Positions 46,599 through 57,740 are shown, counted from the first letter of the stretch. The stretch: DNA of 64,000 nucleotides from Dactylorhiza incarnata (GCA_033032865.1 JAWHQI010000075.1:434001-498000); one strand, 5' to 3'. A program made the numbers and translations. The notes: generated by a model not told the origin, from the letters alone.

Positions 46599-47829
46599 TG
46601 TTGGATCTTGTGGCGCCCTTAGGGGGGTGAATAAGGGCCTTTTTGATTTATGAATTTTTAATTAACAATTTTCAAAACAAATTTTGCTTTTGTAAAAATC
46701 ACTTATAGAAATTTACAAACTAAGAAATTTTTAAATTAGATCAAACACAAATTTCTAAGTTAAAGATTAAGCAACTAAATTTGCAATTAAAGAAAAAGCA
46801 TAATATTTTAATCATGAAATTCATATACAATAAAAATGATCTTAACAATGCTTAAGATCAATGCACAAATAAGATAATAAACTTTTGACAATTTTTGTTT
46901 ACCAATCCTTCTCCCAAGGATCGGAAGGCTATCACTTGTCTCTCCCTAGACCAAGCCCAAGCCTATCCTATAGATCTTCCCAAGATCTAGACGTAGCAGA
47001 CAAGGCCACAATTTCCCACCAAGCCACGCAAGGACTTGGACGCTCCGCACAAGGAAGCGATTTTCCCCTAAGCCACGCAGGGACTTAGACGTCACGCACA
47101 AGGAGGCAATTTCCCTGCTAATACAAAATGAAATGAATATAAATGAAAATACAAAATGAAATGAAGAACTCCCTTGAAATTCAGATCTCTTAAAGGAAGG
47201 TTGAAGCCTCGAGATGATCGTTGATATAGAAGCGCGTCCGATCTCGTCTTCAATCTCAAACCTTCTAAGCACAAATGGAAGTTGATGAGGTTCTGGAGCT
47301 CTCTGGTTTGTATGCACTCAGGAAAAGACTTGGAATTCTCAAAAGCTATGGAATGCACAAACAAAACGAACTAATTTATAGATTTTCACTGTCACCTGGG
47401 CGACATCACTGTCGGAATTCCGACAGCGCCAAACTGCTGCTCGTCGTGCTGTCGTGCGGGCAGTTGCTGTAACTTCTGTGTTGTCGCCTGGGCGACATCA
47501 CTGTCGGAATTCCGACAGCTCCTCTTCATTTTTGCAGTCCGAAACTTCTCCAAACTGTAGATTGAGTCGTTCTCATCTCTGAAATGGGGTGGACCGTTCT
47601 GTAACTCTTCCTGGATTGAAAGTTATGGCCATTTTAAGATCAGCACACAAAACTCATCCTTTTGCTTTTTCTAATGTGTACACACTCTTGGATCATGCCC
47701 ATGAACGAGGACTTGTCTCCTCATTGAACCTGTACAACCTTGACACTATAAACACACAAAAGACTAGATCAAATACAACACGGTATTTGTTATTATCAAA
47801 CCAAGAGATGTGAAACATAGGCTCCAACA
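46599..47829 (-). repeat. 3' LTR of G
   Basis: It starts TGTTGGATCTTGTGGCGCCC and ends GGCTCCAACA. It has two copies of the unit GTCGCCTGGGCGACATCA plus the 18-bp palindrome CTGTCGGAATTCCGACAG (47395-47525). Frames in it recur at 53178-54105. Confidence 0.95.
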
Positions 47830-48300
47830 ATCTCCCTCTTTTGATAATAACAAATACCTGTATGACAAATTAGTGAGATTAAGACAATTTGTGTTTATAA
47901 ATAAGTGCGGTAATAAGATATGCATGAATAACATATTAAGAGTGTGATAGAATTGAAAGCGATAATGCCTACTCTTTCTATATCAAGTCCTCCCCCTACA
48001 TTAGTGTTTTCTTATAAACTACTCCCCCTAAGTATCTATTTTACTAGATTTCTCAATTTCTTCTCCCCCTTTGTTATTAACAAAAGTGGGTAGGGATGAG
48101 TGTATATCTTTTAAGATAGGTAAGGAACCACTTATTGAAGGATTTTCATGATCGAGCATATGATAGTGTATGCACCTCCTATATGATTGCTCCCCCTACA
48201 AATATACCCATTTTTTGAGTTTAATATCATTATAATGCACTCCCCCTAAATATTAGATTTATGCAATTTAATCTCCCCTTTTGGTAGTATCAAAAGAGGG
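47830..48300 (-). other. Cluster of polypurine tracts of G
   Basis: On the minus strand AGGGGGAG or a close variant occurs about six times (near 47990, 48030, 48065, 48193, 48243 and 48275). The LTR-proximal tract AAGAGGGAGAT stands at 47830-47841. The multiplicity matches the Sirevirus pattern as I know it. Confidence 0.8.
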
Positions 48301-49656
48301 TTTAGGTGATATTATGCAAAAAAAATTTAAATGATTTATGTTGAGAAGAAAAATAGGATGCAATATAAAGCTTGGTAAATACTCCTTATTGAGAAAAATA
48401 TAAACATGATGGAACAAAAATTAGTAAGCAACATAGCTGAAATGATAAAGTAGTAAATTTATAAAGTAGATACCAGATGTGGAAATCATGACGAATTTTT
48501 TTTTTATTAAGTGAACATCTATGTAGGAATTGTGAAGCATAGTAAATGATTAAGAATCTTAGGCATAACAAAATAGATGTTGTAGCATTTTAAGTACACA
48601 AAGGATTTTGCTTTATAAATGTTTGAAGCAAAAAAAGTAATGATTTTCCAAGTAAACAATCTACCCAGACAATATGTCTACACCCAAGCCCGGTACAAAG
48701 TGACGGATGGGCATGAGGAGCTGCATACATGCCGCAGGTTGGGGTGTTAGTCCCATATGCAAACACTAGACAAAACTCACCCTAGCACTCTTTCCCCTCA
48801 GTGCCTCACAAGGCCCCACTGGAACCCTCCCCGGTTAAGGACAAGACATGACTAGAGATAAGGTTATCTAATGTCTACAACCCTACGCCACCGCTATGGT
48901 GAGATATGAAGTCATGGATAATAATTATTGGAAACATTTAAGCCTTTTAAATCTAATGATGAGTTCATAGCTTATGGATTAATATTTTAATTTGAATTTA
49001 GTAAACAAACAACTCACATAGCTATTTAGAAATCCATTAATGAATTAGAGTTTTAGCATAACAATATTTTCATGTTGAGAGCAACCAATATAAATTTTAC
49101 CAAGCAAGTCTACCATTTGTTAAAAAAAAGAATTTTGATATTTAAGACTTTGATATAAGCATGAAAGCGCAAGGTAAAAATATATTGTGATGATGCAGAA
49201 GACTTATAGAAATACAAGAAAACATCTTTTTTGTAATCATGATTATGCATAAGAAGAAATATGAGTTAAATTCCAAAAAGAAAGATGTTTTTTTGCAAAT
49301 CAAGTTATTGTTAAATTTTTGACAATAAAGTAACCAAGCATGAAAGAAATATATCAATAAGAGACTATTACAATGTTGTTGTAATTTACAAATTCAAGAC
49401 ATACCAAACATTGTAGAGAGCATGCTAGGTTATCTAGTTCATCTCATAAATAAAGAGTAGTATAGTATTTGCATTAGGATCCAATACTCATGAGAAGAAA
49501 TGTTATGGAAGATAATGATGTGCACATAAGTGTATTTTGAGTAGAGTAAACAAATGTTTTAATCAAAAATACAAGAAATATGTAAAGTAAAGAGCACAAT
49601 AAAACACAAATAGTTTTACTTCCACAAACGTTAATGCACAAAAAAATGTACAACTA

Positions 49657-49762
49657 CCAAGGTGCTTTGCACACACAATGCTCATTAAGACTTATCAGGG
49701 TGCAAAGTAGTGCTTGGGGGATCACATATTTTATTTTATTTTAATGTTGAGAATAGTGATCC
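49657..49762. repeat. Two-hairpin module, copy 1
   Basis: Stems are CCAAG/CTTGG (49657/49713), CTTTGCAC/GTGCAAAG (49665/49700) and GGATCAC/GTGATCC (49719/49756). The middle segment ATTAAGACTTATCAGG is shared with copy 2. Confidence 0.7.
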
Positions 49763-49835
49763 GGTGTACTTAAGAGTAAGTGGTTTTTATTTTGAAAGAA
49801 AGATATAGTTTGCACAAGATACTTTACTATTCTTT

Positions 49836-49950
49836 CCAAGGTGCTCAACCTCACAACGCTTATTAAGACTTATCAGGAGGTTCAAGTAGTGCTTGGTGGA
49901 GTTATCTTTGTCACTTTATTTTATGATTTTTGTTTTGTACAAAGATCTCC
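49836..49950. repeat. Two-hairpin module, copy 2
   Basis: Stems are CCAAG/CTTGG (49836/49892), TCAACCTC/GAGGTTCA (7 of 8 pairs; 49845/49877) and GGAG-tt-ATCTTTGT/ACAAAGAT-CTCC (49898/49939). Stem sequences differ from copy 1 but still pair. Confidence 0.7.
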
Positions 49951-51366
49951 GAATAAACTTGTTTTGCAAACCAATATAATTTATTAAAACATAACCACTT
50001 TTCTTAACCTTTTAAAGTGCAAAAAAGTAGTGTAGGTAAGATACTTGTGCAATTTTAAGTCATTATACTAATACAAAACATACACAAGCATTCTTAGATT
50101 AAACACATAAGTAGACAATGCCAAAATAAGTGAGTGAATAAATATCATTATCAAACATAAAACATTTACTCATACTTAGAGGCATGATAAGCTTAGTTCT
50201 ACACAACTTTTACCATTTTATTTTATGCACAAATGAGTAGATATATCAAAGCATGATGAAAACAATGTTCAAAGTAGTTTGAAAAAGTAAATTGCAACAT
50301 TTTAGAAGTTCTAAATGATGGGTTAAATCATGTTTCATTTTCAATGAAATCCATATAGTATTTTTTTTGATAGTTTTAATGTTTTGTATTTTTGTATTGG
50401 AGTTTTGCATATATAAATCAAACAAATAATCAAAGAAAGGAAGTAAAAAATAATATATTTTTTTTTGTAATTTGGTTTTTGAAATTTTGTATTTTAATTT
50501 TTTTATAAAAATCAATTATAGTCATAGATGCAAAACTGAGTAGAACATATAAAATAATATATTTTTAGTGATTTTTCAGAATTTTAAAATGACAGAAAAT
50601 CTGAGACTTGAGCTAGCGCCGGCGTTAGGTACTAGCGCCGGCGTTAGCTCACAGAGAGTGCTTATTTTGATCATATAGCCTAGATTTTCTTCGATCTTGC
50701 TTCCAATTTTCTTAATTATGTTTGTGCAATGTAATGTCTGTCTAATGAAGTGAAGAGACGAGAAGAAATCGCAAAAAGTTGCGGAAGTTAAAATTTTAGT
50801 ACATGGGTTTCACATTCATTAAAGCTTAGTTCTTGAGTTTTGCACAACATATGCATGAGTGAAATAATATTCATGCAATTTCTCAATTTCGGTTAGACAT
50901 GATTATGATTTAACGTACTAAGGGTAATAAAAAATTACGCAAATATATGAAATACCTTGGCAAAACTTGCGCATTTTATAAATTTAGTCTAATACCCCTA
51001 AAATACACCTTTTAAATCCATTTTGACACTTATTTCATTTAGTCTTAATAATATCATATGACAAATTTAGTTTTCAAATTTTATAAGACTTTTTAGGAAA
51101 TGGATTTAGAAGGATAAAAATAATAAGGATAAATAGATCACTTGAAAAATGACATGACTTATTATTCAACTTTACTCAATTTGATTTAATTATGAATTTG
51201 GTTTAATATGTGAAAGTCATATTACAAGTTATATAAAGTGATCATATCATGATGGTTCAACAAAAAGAAAATAAACAAACAAAAAGAAAAAGGTTAGGCA
51301 TATCATGAAGTAGAATAATGATATTTCATTTTTAGTTGATTTCTACTTCATGCAAATAATTTGATA

Positions 51367-52839
51367 CTAATGAATGAGAGATTTAGGTATCCAAAGAGGA
51401 CCGGGTGTGATGGTTCTTTTGGGTACCCAAATACATCGTATTTGCTTTTGGGGAGACAGTGATGAATGGGCCCTTTTGAGTGGAGTTTGTGTTTCTTCTT
51501 TAGCTTTGGGTTTCCATTCAAACCTTGGAAAAATGTTATTTTTATTTTTCAAATTTCCATAATCATTTACTTGAATATTTGGATCAAAATGATTTTTGAA
51601 TTTATAATTTGGAGGAAATTTGTTTGCATTTAATTTTAGGTTGGGAGAAACATGATTTTGTACATAATGGTGATTTTGATTTTGATTTACAAATCCTTTA
51701 TGTTTCTTACCCCCATTATTAAACTTAGTTAAGATGTTCATATTCATATTCAACTTGTTTTTAGATATAGTTTGATAATGTGAATTTGTATTTACCATTT
51801 TCTTAAGCAAGTTGATTTTTGATTTTAATTCATCATTCTTAATCATTAAATTATGTCTAGCTTTATTATAAGCGATTGTGCTATTTTTAAGAGTGGAAAC
51901 AATTGAATCAATATGATCTTGATAGTTATTTCTATATTCATCAAATGTTTCATCCATCTCTTTAATTTCAATTTTATATTCTTTATACTTAGCACAATCA
52001 TTTTTTAGAGAAGAGTTTTCTAAACATAATTTTTCATTTTTGTTCTTTTATGAAAGCAAGCTCTTTTTCAAGTTCCTTGAATTTTCTTTAATATTATTAC
52101 AATCAAAACAAGATATAGAGTTTTCAAATGAAGAGCATGCAGGAGACACAAACATTTCATTTTTGGATTCTACATTCACATTTGCTTTCAAAGTTTTATT
52201 TTCTAAACGTAGTTTTGCATTAGCCATTTTTAGTTTCTTAATCTTACGTTTAGTATTTTGTAGCAATTGTAGTGTAGAAATAGATGTACAAAAAATAGGA
52301 GATTTTGATTTCCTTACAGCGCTCGTGGATGAGGCAAGATTTGAACATAGTGTTCCTTTGTCTTCTTCATCTTCCTCTTCTAAACAAGAGTTTCCATCAT
52401 CCTTTCCGCTTGATGAGCATTCTATGGATCCATCCTTTGTGTAGCTTTCTTGAATATTTGCATAGGTTTGCATATTCTCTGGTTCTTGTGAATGTTCCGT
52501 ACCTGTAGAAGGAGAATCATAACTTCTTTCAAGAAAACTCCAAATTTCATATGCGGTAGGTAAAGTATAAATAAGTTTAAAAATATTTTGGTCTAACGCA
52601 CAAAATATATTATTCATAGATTTTGCATTTAAAATAATTTCGTTTCTAGTTAGTACGCTTGATGGCTTTTTAATAGTAATATTCCAAACTTTTTCATCTA
52701 AGGCCTTAAGAAAATTTTTCATTAATATTTTCCACCCTTTAAAATTTTTGCCCATAAATAATGGTGGTGATAATACTTTTTCATTTATATTAAAATTTTC
52801 CCCACTAGTAGAAGCGAGATCATGATCAAGAGACGCCAT
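51367..52839 (-). pseudogene. gag of element G
   Basis: The ATG at 52839 begins MASLDHDLASTSGEN; VLSPPLFMGKNFKGWKILM and IFCALDQNIFKLIYTLPTAYEIWSFLE are conserved copia gag text. The usual second half of the gag domain is missing. An acidic segment, then a long coiled coil (KIKKLKMANAKLRLENKTLKA) follow. Indels in A-rich runs near 52050 and 52030 break the frame, which resumes as MDETFDEYRNNY. The end (IRCIWVPKRT, GPLWIPKS) is the gag C terminus before protease. I see no CCHC knuckle. Gag ends where pol should start, and nothing of pol follows. Confidence 0.83.
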
Positions 52840-52873
52840 TATTCTCGGTTGTTAAGGCGATTTGGAATAACCT

Positions 52874-52886
52874 GCCTCTAATACCA
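52874..52886 (-). other. Primer binding site of G
   Basis: On the minus strand TGGTATTAGAGGC lies two bases after the LTR, an initiator tRNA-Met type site. Confidence 0.8.
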
Positions 52887-52888
52887 CG

Positions 52889-54079
52889 TGTTGGATCTTG
52901 TGGCGCCCTTAGAGGGGGGGTGAATAAGGGCCTTTTTGATTTATGAATTTTTACTTAAGAATTTTCAAAACAAATTTTGCTTTTGTAAAAATCACTTATA
53001 GAAATTTACAATCTAAGAAATTTTTAAATTAGATCAAACACAAATTTCTAAGTTAAAGATTAAGCAACTAAATTTACAATTACAGAAAAAGCATAATATT
53101 TTAATCATGAAATTCATATACAATAAAAATGATCTTAACAATGCTTAAGATCAAGGCACAAATAAGATAATAAACTTTTGACAATTTTTGTTTACCAATC
53201 CTTCTCCCAAGGATCGGAAGGCTATCACTTGTCTCTCCCTAGACCAAGCCCAAGCCTATCCTCTAGATCTTCCCAAGATCTAGACGTAGCACACAAGGCC
53301 ACGATTTCCCACCAAGCCACGCAAGGACTTGGATGCTCCGCACAAGGAAGCGACTTTCCCCTAAGCCACGCAAGGACTTACACGTCACGCACAAGGAGAC
53401 GATTTCCCTACTAATACAAAATGAAATGTATATAAATGAAAATACAAAATGAAATGAAGAACTCCCTAGAAATTTAGATCTCTAAAAGGAAGGTTGAAGC
53501 CTCGAGATGATCATTGATGTAGAAGCGCGTCCGATCTTGTCTTCAATCTCAAACCTTCTAAGCACAAATGGAAGTTGATGAGCTTCTGGAGCTCTCTGGT
53601 TCGTATGCACTCAGGAAAAGACTTGGAATTCTGAAAATCTCTAGAATGCACGAACAAAATGAACTAATTCCGACAGCGCCAAACTACTACTCGTCGTGCT
53701 GTCGTGCGGGCAGTTGCTGTAACTTCTGTGTTGTCGCTTGGGCGACATCACTATCGGAATTCCGATAGCTCCTCTTCATTTTTGCCGTCCGAAACTTCTC
53801 CAGACTGTAGATTGAGTCGTTCTCATCTCTGAAATGGGGTGGACCGTTCTGTAACTCTTTCTGGATTGAAAGTTATGGCCATTTTAAGATCAGCACACAA
53901 AACTCATCATTTTGCTTTTTCTAATGTGTACACACTCTTGGATCATGCCCATGAACGAGGACTTGTCTCCTCATTGAACCTGTACAACCTGGACACTATA
54001 AACACACAAAAGACTAGATCAAATACAATACGGTATTTGTTATTCTCAAACCAAGAGATGCAGAACATAGGCTCCAACA
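52889..54079 (-). repeat. 5' LTR of G
   Basis: It matches 46599-47829 except for a deletion of about 40 bp, at matching aatt bases, that removed the first half of the motif unit. The second palindrome has changed to CTATCGGAATTCCGATAG, still perfectly symmetric. Confidence 0.95.
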
Positions 54080-54084
54080 TTCCA

Positions 54085-54684
54085 ATCTTGAGCTGTTATA
54101 GTTGAGTTAACTATTTTCTTCTTTTGATCGCAGATGTTGATGAGGCAGCAGAGATTTCTGAAGAAGCAGAAATCCCACAAAAGCTGGTGATTACTCCACA
54201 ACTCACGAACATTCTTAAGCATGTGCTTGAGGATGTTCGCACAATGAGAGCTCGAGAGCGAGCACTAGATGATCAACTTCAGGTTCTCACCGCCAATTTT
54301 GTAGATAAGCTGCACACTAAAGAGAGACAAGTTCACGAGGAATGCAATCTTAAAAATGCTGAACTCGCCCGAGCACTCTGAAAAGCTGAAAAAGATGTGG
54401 AATATTATTAGGGAAAAGCCGTCGCTCTGTCTGTTGAGGTTACAACATTCATAGGCGGCCCTGCTAGGATGATGATGAGGTCGGGAACTTCTAGCGATCT
54501 CCCAGAAGAGAGACCAACTTCTAAGAACATAGTTATTCACATGGAGCAGGTAGATAAGGAGGTCACGAAGATCCACCGTGCTGTAATGTCAGCAAATAAG
54601 AGCTTGGCGAACGCTTTGTCCACCGTCAATGAAATGCAGGATGTTGCGGCCTTTATTGGGAGGAAATGTCAGGCTAGGAGATAG
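54085..54684 (+). pseudogene. F1: C-terminal coiled-coil exon of a Transposase_28-type protein
   Basis: A plant 3' splice site (ttcttttgatcgcag) ends at 54133. The exon encodes VDEAAEISEEAEIPQKL, a coiled coil (ILKHVLEDVRTMRARERALDDQLQVL), two stops near 54381 and 54410, and a second helical part (HMEQVDKEVTKIHRAVM) to a TAG at 54682. Proteins with the putative gypsy type transposon domain (Pfam PF04195, Transposase_28, from memory) end in such coiled coils. Element G sits in the preceding intron, so the 5' exons are not in the window. No catalytic function is known for this family. Confidence 0.5.
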
Positions 54685-55020
54685 AATAATTATCGATACT
54701 TATGCGATCCCAGAACATTTATTCTAGATGATCTAACTCTGTAATTTATGAATTGTGATGATTTGGTTTCCTTCTTATGCGATCTCTAATTTGATGTAAT
54801 GTTGATCTCTTTACTTGGCTTAATTCTGTGTTGCTGCCTGAAAATTCTGCGGTCTCAATTTCTTGGGATCGACAATACTGCTTATTTTTTTTCTTAACTT
54901 ATGCAAGTTCGGCGATCTGCACGGCATGCTGGGCGGTCTCGAAGAAAGTCATCATTACAAAAATATCCCCTGGCTCCAATAAATAGTTGGCCTTAGAATT
55001 TTGTATATCATACTTTTTGA
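54685..55020 (+). promoter_or_regulatory. Spacer and putative promoter of F2
   Basis: GCGGTCTC occurs at 54850 and 54932 and GCGATCT at 54912, followed by a TATA-like AATAAATAG at 54978-54986. The ATG of F2 follows at 55021. The motifs are those of D's U3. No ORF is present. Confidence 0.45.
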
Positions 55021-55737
55021 ATGCGCCCAAAGTACCGGTCTTATCGATCTGTTGTAATGGTGTCCGCTCAAGCTTCTGTTGTTGAAGTTTTTTTGAACGT
55101 TGTTCACAAACCTAGCAAACTTTCGAAGGATGAATACTTGTCTTTTTTGGTGAAACATATGATTAATAACCAAATAGTTGTCAGACCGCCCCTGGAGGAT
55201 GAAGGATTAAATTTTGGCGTAGAGAAGAAGTTCGTTATTCCAATCGATCACTTTGACTATGGCTTGAGGTTCCCTCTTCCTTGGGAAATTCTTGATGTCA
55301 TGGATTATTATGGACTTGTGCTCTCCCAACTGCCATCTAACTCTGTCGGTCTCATGAATGTTTTCATTAATTATCTGAGATCAGTAAGAATAAAGTTTTC
55401 TCTCGCTCTCTTCCGTGCGACCTTCACCTTGAAGTCATTGAAAGAAGGGCAAAAGAAAAAGAATTCAAAGTATTAGTATATTTTTCTTGTAATGGTATAA
55501 AAGTTATAAATCTTCCTAATAAAATTTCCTTTATGGACGGAGAGATTACTGATCTTTGTAGGCGTTCTCGGCGGTCTCAAAAGCTTACCATCTCTGAGAG
55601 TAAAGGGGGTTTTCAGGAAAATAAAAACAATCTCAGAAGAGGAACTGAAGATCTTAGCCTTTCTGGCGAACAAACGTTTCGATCACTTTCAGTATTTGGC
55701 TATCTGGCAGAGATCGCTGCGGTCGCACCAGAAGAAA

Positions 55738-55809
55738 GTAAGCGGTTTTCTGTGGTCTTGCGCGATCTCATATTTACCTCCTTACCTTTCTAACTAATTT
55801 TCTTCTCAG
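55738..55809 (+). other. Candidate intron 1 of F2
   Basis: AAA|GTAAGC donor and TTTTCTTCTCAG acceptor, 72 nt, T-rich before the acceptor. Confidence 0.6.
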
Positions 55810-56264
55810 CTAGCTTTGTGATCCTTGAAGTCGCCCCTGTGGAACCAGCTGAAGAAGTGCTCACTCATACAGAGATGATGAAGAAGAGGGATCTCGAACC
55901 CGAGATTGCGGAGCTCGGCAGCGAGTCGGAGGCCGCCGCCGAATTCTTTCCTCTGATCGGCTTTGGGAAAAAGCAGAAGAATACCAAGGGAAAGCCCTCC
56001 TCAAATGAGGCGCTAAAGGAAAAAAGTGTTAAAGTGTCTGCCGACCTCCCAACGTTGAGTGGAAAGTTGACCCGTCATGCCATCACGGTTACCGCCGCCC
56101 TTTATGGAATGAAAAATGTCACAGAGGCATATCATTCCAAGACCGACATGCTCCCTGATGTTTGTGCACAAGCGACCCTCAGGAGCACGGTCTTGAACCA
56201 TCATATGGGGCGGTCTCTTCGAGGAGCCCTGAGAGGCATTGAGCGTCTACAAGTAGAGTTAGAT

Positions 56265-56339
56265 GTAAGTATTATTTTACTTGCGACCTCTTATTCTCCT
56301 TTTTGGTGACCGCACAACCTAATTGGTTTCTTCTTGCAG
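56265..56339 (+). other. Candidate intron 2 of F2
   Basis: GAT|GTAAGT donor and TTTCTTCTTGCAG acceptor, 75 nt. Confidence 0.65.
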
Positions 56340-56679
56340 CAATCGAAGAAAGTGGCTTATGATGCAAATAATCAAGATTTTTCAGGATGCTATGATGCAA
56401 CATATAAAGGAGACGACAGAATCGGTGATCACAGAACTCCGTGATCGCGACGGTCTCACCGAAGAATTTAAAAATGTGAAATTTGTCGACCTCTATCCTA
56501 ACGCTGCTAGATTGATAGACGAGCAGTCGGTCACGATAGTCGAGACCGCTGAAGGAGAAGAAGATGTTGAGATTGATGGAGGTGAAGATGAAGCGAGCGG
56601 GAGCCGGTATGTCGAAGGCAATGACACAAGCTCAGCTACGGGCTCGAGTTCTGGGTCCATAATTCCAAATGAAAGCTAA

Positions 56680-56876
56680 GAGTTTTCTGAAGCGACCATT
56701 CTTCTTCATTGGATGAGCAGTCTCGGAAGAGGATAAAGAGCAGTTAAATGACCTAGAGTTTCTTTATCTTTAATTTTCCTTGTTCATTTTTTTTAAAAAA
56801 TTCGGTCACTGCTATTGAGACCGGGTGAACCATGTAAATGCGTAGAATGAAATAGAACAATTTTTTGCACACCAAT
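56680..56876 (+). other. 3' flank of F2
   Basis: Noncoding, with GAGACCGG and related motifs; no ORF. It ends where the LTR of I begins. Confidence 0.5.
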
Positions 56877-57364
56877 TGTTGAAACCAGAGAAATGGTCTC
56901 GACGTTCGAAAGGGAGATGAAGCTAACCCTTACTTGACCCTAGCTAGAACCCTTGACTAGTCACTAAGAACCGAAGAACCACGCCTTTGAAGAATACCTA
57001 AGTCCACAAACGGACCCCTTAAGCTACAGTGTGGAGGTCCCACCACATACCCGGAAGCTCACAAGGAACTTCCCCTCCCAAGCCAATGCTGAGCCTGGGC
57101 ACCTTGGAGGGCACTAAAGGTCACCTCACAGTCCATATTCAACGACAAGAGGAGGGAGCGGTAGTGCTTGCTCACAACACTCACGCGAGGGAGGGGGTAT
57201 CAACAACCCTTCCCAAGGTGCCCATGGGGGTCTATTTATAGACTTCCCAAAATTGGGCTGCGGAAAGCCAAAATTCTGTTATCCGTAGCTCAACCACGAA
57301 CCTGGACGGTCAAAATAAGAGGGGGGCGAGCGGAGGACGAGACGTCCACTCCCCCCCTTGTCGG

Positions 57365-57740
57365 GGGTTGAACGAGTGGACCGAGGTCCACCGCCCTTAC
57401 TGGGCGAGTGGACCTTACGGTCCACTCAACCCATCGAGCGAGTGGACCCTTGGTCTACTCGCCCAGCTGCTTGGGGCGAGTGGACCCTTGGTCCACTCAC
57501 CCAGCTGCTTGGGGAGAGTGGATCCTTGGTCCACTCGCCCAGCTGCTCAGGGCGAGTGGACCATAGGTCCACTCGCCCTTACCCTTGGGCGAGTGGACCC
57601 AAGGTCCACTCGCCCCCCACCCCCCCCCCCCACTCGGGCGAGTGGACCAATGGTCCACTCTCCCGGGTCCTTGGGCGAGTGGACCAAGGGTCCACTCGCC
57701 CGGGGCCTTGGGTGAGTGGACCCAAGGTCCACTCGTCCAA
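57365..57740. repeat. Dyad array GGGCGAGTGGACC / GGTCCACTCGCCC
   Basis: About eight imperfect inverted-repeat units stand head to tail, each GGGCGAGTGGACC, 3-5 variable bases, then GGTCCACTCGCCC, with short variable linkers. Every unit can form a hairpin of about 13 bp. Confidence 0.9.

Larger units (their letters stand above)
48301..51366 (-). other. Long noncoding internal region of G
   Basis: It is AT-rich without credible ORF. It includes a GC-richer island (48665-48905), two structured repeats (49657-49950) and a GC-rich doublet CTAGCGCCGGCGTTAG (50613-50645). It stands where pol would be. No remnant of pol motifs was found. Confidence 0.75.
46599..54079 (-). mobile_element. Pol-less Sirevirus-like copia element G
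   Basis: LTRs of 1231 and 1191 bp flank 5.1 kb of internal DNA, with a perfect target duplication TTCCA. On the minus strand the order is primer site, gag (52839 to about 51367), then 3.5 kb of AT-rich noncoding DNA ending in a cluster of polypurine tracts. There is no protease, integrase or RT. Multiple polypurine tracts before the 3' LTR are a known Sirevirus trait. It is a large non-autonomous derivative. Confidence 0.92.
55021..56679 (+). pseudogene. F2: Transposase_28-like gene with two introns
   Basis: The first exon encodes MRPKYRSYRSVVMVS, then the diagnostic domain DHFDYGLRFPLPWEILDVMD and YYGLVLSQLPSNSVGLMNVF. A frame change near 55420 leads to VYFSCNGIKVINLP. Intron 1 is 55738-55809 (GTAAGC...TTCTCAG). 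Exon 2 encodes an acidic then basic region (55810-56264). Intron 2 is 56265-56339 (GTAAGT...CTTGCAG). The last exon gives DLYPNAARLIDE and a Ser/Glu-rich end at 56679. The domain matches PF04195 as I remember it. The frameshift suggests a pseudogene. A host origin cannot be excluded, but the surroundings point to a transposon accessory gene. Confidence 0.65.

Noticed and set aside
48665..48905. tRNA or snoRNA gene in the GC-rich island of G
   Set aside because: I could not find a cloverleaf, box C/D pair or H/ACA fold by eye.
55021..56679. F2 as a normal host gene
   Set aside because: Frameshift, Transposase_28-like domain and position among retrotransposons favour a transposon-derived gene; not fully excluded.
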